Shown piece after piece: positions 61,192 to 64,000 of a DNA stretch of 64,000 nucleotides (positions are counted from its first letter, which is position 1; every line of letters begins with the position of its first letter). The DNA is taken from contig NC_092310.1 of the NCBI RefSeq assembly GCF_036785885.1, positions 4,836,001 to 4,900,000 of the forward strand. Direction: 5' to 3'. The DNA is from Coffea arabica. Taxonomy: Eukaryota > Streptophyta > Magnoliopsida > Gentianales > Rubiaceae. The position numbers and the translations under genes were made by a program. The notes below the pieces were generated by a model. The model made no database searches and had not been told where the DNA came from. It saw nothing but the letters and a program-made list of their open reading frames with translations.

Positions 61192-61755
61192 CTCCCTTTG
61201 TCCCATTTTATATGTCTTGATTTCTAATTTGATTTTTTCTAAAAATTTTTTTGATATAAAAATAGAAATAATTAATGTCCAACTTTTCTATTCTACACCT
61301 TATACAATTTCTAAGGAAAAAACATTTAAAATTCATGTTCTCCCAACAAATAGTGTTAGAAATCATCTTTGCATCTTGGTAGTTGTGGCTTCGTTAAAAT
61401 TTCAAACTCAACTAATAAAATATTTACTATTAATTGAAGGGTAATAATGGAAAATTTTGCTTTATTGGTTGATATGTTTTGGTCAAATTTCATTTTTCTT
61501 AACACCTTCTACAATTTCTAAGGAAAAAACATTTAAAATTCATGTTCTCCCGACAAATAGTGTTAGAAATCATCTTTGTATCTTGTTATTTGTGGCTTTG
61601 TTAAAATTCCAAACTCAACTAATAAAATATTTAATATTAATTGAAGGGTAATAATGGAAATTTTTGCTTTATTGGTTGATATGTTTTGGTCAAATTTCAT
61701 TTTTCTTAAATTGTGTGCAAAGTTAACCATGACATATAAAATGGAACGGAAGCGA
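61192..61755. mobile_element. Stowaway-like MITE with internal duplication
   Basis: The left end CTCCCTTTGTCCCATTTTAT and the right end (reverse complement TTCCGTTCCATTTTATATGTC-like) form imperfect TIRs whose inner 12 bases match exactly. TA dinucleotides flank both sides (61190-61191, 61756-61757). The CTCCCTCCGTCCC-type end is typical of Stowaway (Tc1/mariner) MITEs. Inside is a 207 bp tandem duplication (61295-61501 and 61502-61708), which explains the length. No coding capacity. Confidence 0.72.
61295..61708. repeat. 207 bp tandem duplication within the MITE
   Basis: Both copies start ACACCTT(A/C)TACAATTTC and share AAAACATTTAAAATTCATG and TTGGTTGATATGTTTTGGTC. A few substitutions separate them. 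Confidence 0.88.
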
Positions 61756-61757
61756 TA

Positions 61758-62899
61758 TTTTTTCCGGGCATTGCACCTAGCATGCTTACACCTTTACTTC
61801 AACTACTACTGTCATGGCATTCCCCCCTTGTGTAGCTTCTGTATTTTATCTCCATAGATGCCAAGATCTAAATTTGCGGATTGAAATATTGTTTCAGCCA
61901 CGATTTGAAAAATTTGTTTTGATACCAACGTTGATCTAAGCATCACATGATGTTTAATTAAGAAATCAGAATTTTGCGGGTTATGCTCACGCTGGGGAAC
62001 AAGGGGAATCTTGATCCGCTTGTCGGATTTTTCTAGTAGTCATACCTGTGTCTTGTGACACAGATAAAATCATTAATTATCGATTAATTCAAATTTATGT
62101 TCATGGTAGTGACGTAAAGAGACCAATTGGAATCAGCCATTATAGATAATTAAACTTCACATTATTTCTTTAACAATCAAAATTTTATCTGCAAATATTC
62201 TTTTCTCTTTTAGGTGACGTGTCCATGATTCATCATTCTTGTTCATCACCTCTAACATTGAGTGATAAATTAAATTGAAGTGCAGAACATCTAAGTTCAA
62301 ATTCCAAGCTGTGAAGAAAGTAAAAGAAAGGAAAAAAGAAAAAAGAGAAGGCACCACGTTGATGTTAATTTAAAATTATTTTTAGTTTGTTAATTGTTTA
62401 CGGAATTCTTAAGACCTTGATGTTTTGTTTTACAAATAAATTTCATTCGAATACATAGCACAGGAATTGAGTTGCAACAAAATTATATAAACTAGAAATC
62501 AACCGGATGCATAGCACTACAAATCTACGAATGAGATTTTACCATCTTTCCTTTTAAAAAGATAGATTTAGTTATTTTGAGCATCTTAATTGTTTTATTA
62601 AATTATTTAATTTACAATATAATTAGTTTTGAAAGAATGCAATTCTTCGAGGAAAGTCGAAATGTTCATTCCACCAGTCGTTTTGGATTGTCCCTGAATA
62701 TTTCTAGAATCATAACTTGTCATCATCAACTTAAAAGAGCAAAGGAAGCAAGATTAGAATTCAATGTAGATAAACTCTTTGACTAATGTATTCACTTCTG
62801 ATGTGTCTATGTACATACAATATTGTACATGCATGTACACAAAATTGAACTGCGCTGTAACCCCAATGTTGGAACCATGCAAGCTGTTTGTGGCCTAAA
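61758..62899. other. Intergenic region
   Basis: No gene supported. The last part should hold the 3' UTR of the minus-strand DUF241 gene; CTAAACTAGTGG next to its stop codon is shared with gene 1. Confidence 0.5.
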
Positions 62900-63730
62900 C
62901 TAGTGGTTGAGAATGTTAAGAAGCGAAACTCTAGTTTTTAGCAATAGCCTGAAGACAATTTCAAGGATCTCTGCTAATTCTTGAATGCTCGAGTCCAAGG
63001 CCTCGAGTCCTTTTACAGCGTCTTTGTTTGACTTTTTCTTGTTTATCAGATGCAACTCGATTTCGATTTGCTCCATTGCAGCAATATTGGAATGCCCTTC
63101 AGATGATGGTGTCCTGTGCTGTAATAATTTTGAGACCAAAGACCAACCTTTTTCGGCTTTTAATGGAGAAACCAAAGATAATGTGGACTTCAAGACAGAT
63201 AGACTAACTTCTTGGACTTCTTTGATCAGGTTAACCAAAGGGAGGTTTTCAGCTTCTTTGTTTACCGCTGCCAAGTTGCAGTTCTTTTCTGCTTTCTTCA
63301 AATCTTGATAGCATTTGCTGATCATTTTATTCAGGTGCTTTCTGGAGATCATATATGAGCTAACTTCATTGGCCAGATCCCCATTTCTTTTTCTCCGTAG
63401 AGATGACTCAAGTTCCTGGACAGTTTCCTTCATTTGTGAATAGATGTCTCTAACTGCCCCACAAATGTCCAACAGCATCAGAGATCCATCCAGGACATCT
63501 TCATTGGAGAGAGCTTGTTGGCTCAAAGGCAGCTGAAGCACATCATCCAGGCACTCGTACAAGTTCTTGAGGCCATCCAATTTTTGGCAGGCTAATAACT
63601 GTGAAGTTGAGGATGCCGCTTCTGAAGACTTCAATCTTTGGATATGTGCCTCAACAGTAACGAGAAGAGGGTGAGATGAAGAAGGCAAACTAATGGAACG
63701 AGCGTGACTAGAGAATTTTGGAGTTGCCAT
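62900..63730 (-). CDS. DUF241 family protein (copy 2)
   Basis: Single-exon gene, 276 aa, from MATPKFSSHARS to LLNILNH. Strongly similar to 38503-39375 along its length: SISLPSSSHPLLVT, LACQKLDGLKNLYECLDDV, DICGAVRDIYSQMKE and the C-terminal block LAEILEIVFRLLLKTRVSLL. It is shorter mainly because residues around ERLGKWEE of copy 1 and parts of the region before LVSKLL are missing. Open and apparently functional. Function not established for the family. Inverted relative to copy 1, with the two 3' ends facing each other. Confidence 0.88.
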   Translation of the reverse strand: MATPKFSSHARSISLPSSSHPLLVTVEAHIQRLKSSEAASSTSQLLACQKLDGLKNLYECLDDVLQLPLSQQALSNEDVLDGSLMLLDICGAVRDIYSQMKETVQELESSLRRKRNGDLANEVSSYMISRKHLNKMISKCYQDLKKAEKNCNLAAVNKEAENLPLVNLIKEVQEVSLSVLKSTLSLVSPLKAEKGWSLVSKLLQHRTPSSEGHSNIAAMEQIEIELHLINKKKSNKDAVKGLEALDSSIQELAEILEIVFRLLLKTRVSLLNILNH

Positions 63731-64000
63731 CTTTTTTCTTAATCAGAATGTTACAATTGGATGTTGAATGCTAAGTCTTAATAAACCTGTGGAAATGTAG
63801 AAAAGAGAACTCCTGTCCACTGTATATATAGGTGGGTAAGAAAACAAATGGAATCTCATCCTCTCTTTGTCTAGTTGTAATGGCTGATTAAATTTTCTAT
63901 TTTTCATTAGTTCTGTCTCATTGATGTCGGATTTCAGAAGGTGCATCCAGTATTGAGATCCCAATTTCCAGCTCTGATTCAACAATTTGGATCACCAGCT
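63731..64000 (-). promoter_or_regulatory. Promoter of DUF241 gene 2
   Basis: On the minus strand it carries AGCTGGTGATCCAAA at the window edge, TTGGGATCTCAATACTGGAT and a TATA-like CTATATATAC (near 63822-63832), all shared with the promoter of gene 1. The homology may continue beyond the window. Confidence 0.65.

Overview
This is a plant nuclear window, most likely from a eudicot. The support is an S-domain receptor-like kinase gene with canonical GT-AG introns, two DUF241 (plant-specific) genes, and plant LTR-retrotransposon clades: Athila, Tat, a Del/Tekay-like solo LTR and a Tork-like copia. The species cannot be fixed from sequence alone. Roughly two thirds of the window is transposon-derived.

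Layout. (1) 1-17867 holds two Athila-type Ty3/gypsy copies facing each other tail to tail. The left copy (+) enters from outside the window and ends in two LTRs in tandem. The right copy (-) has two LTRs in tandem at its 5' end and a gag-pol cut inside integrase. Position-specific variants pair the outer with the outer and the inner with the inner LTR units, which suggests a compound double LTR of about 3.5 kb. (2) 17868-26076 is a mosaic of older LTR pieces. It contains a clean 2722 bp Del/Tekay-like solo LTR with a 5 bp target-site duplication (TSD), and a cluster of short hairpin repeats. (3) 26077-30700 is AT-rich with no convincing gene, but it has two strong hairpins and a (TA)n tract. 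(4) 30702-31163 is a Mutator-type MITE with a 9 bp TSD about 0.2 kb upstream of the best gene in the window, an apparently intact seven-exon G-type lectin (S-domain) receptor kinase of about 820 aa (31372-34674). (5) DUF241 gene 1 (+, 38503-39375) and DUF241 gene 2 (-, 62900-63730) are inverted paralogues that share promoter sequence. The 23.5 kb between them was filled largely by retrotransposons. (6) 39673-44818 is a complete but decayed Tork-like copia element (minus strand, TSD tctat). (7) 45811-61029 is a complete young 15.2 kb Tat-clade element (minus strand, TSD gatgt). It has two RNase H domains and carries a plant mobile domain (PMD) gene antisense to gag-pol, an 81 bp minisatellite, a stop codon between gag and pol, and a 362 bp tandem duplication that breaks integrase. 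(8) 61192-61755 is a Stowaway-like MITE with an internal duplication.

How the parts work together. The host genes are a probable plasma-membrane receptor kinase and two small DUF241 proteins of unknown function. Everything else is mobile DNA in different states of decay. The findings of most interest are the compound Athila LTR and the Tat element with its antisense PMD gene. Domain names come from reading motifs by eye; no database search was possible.
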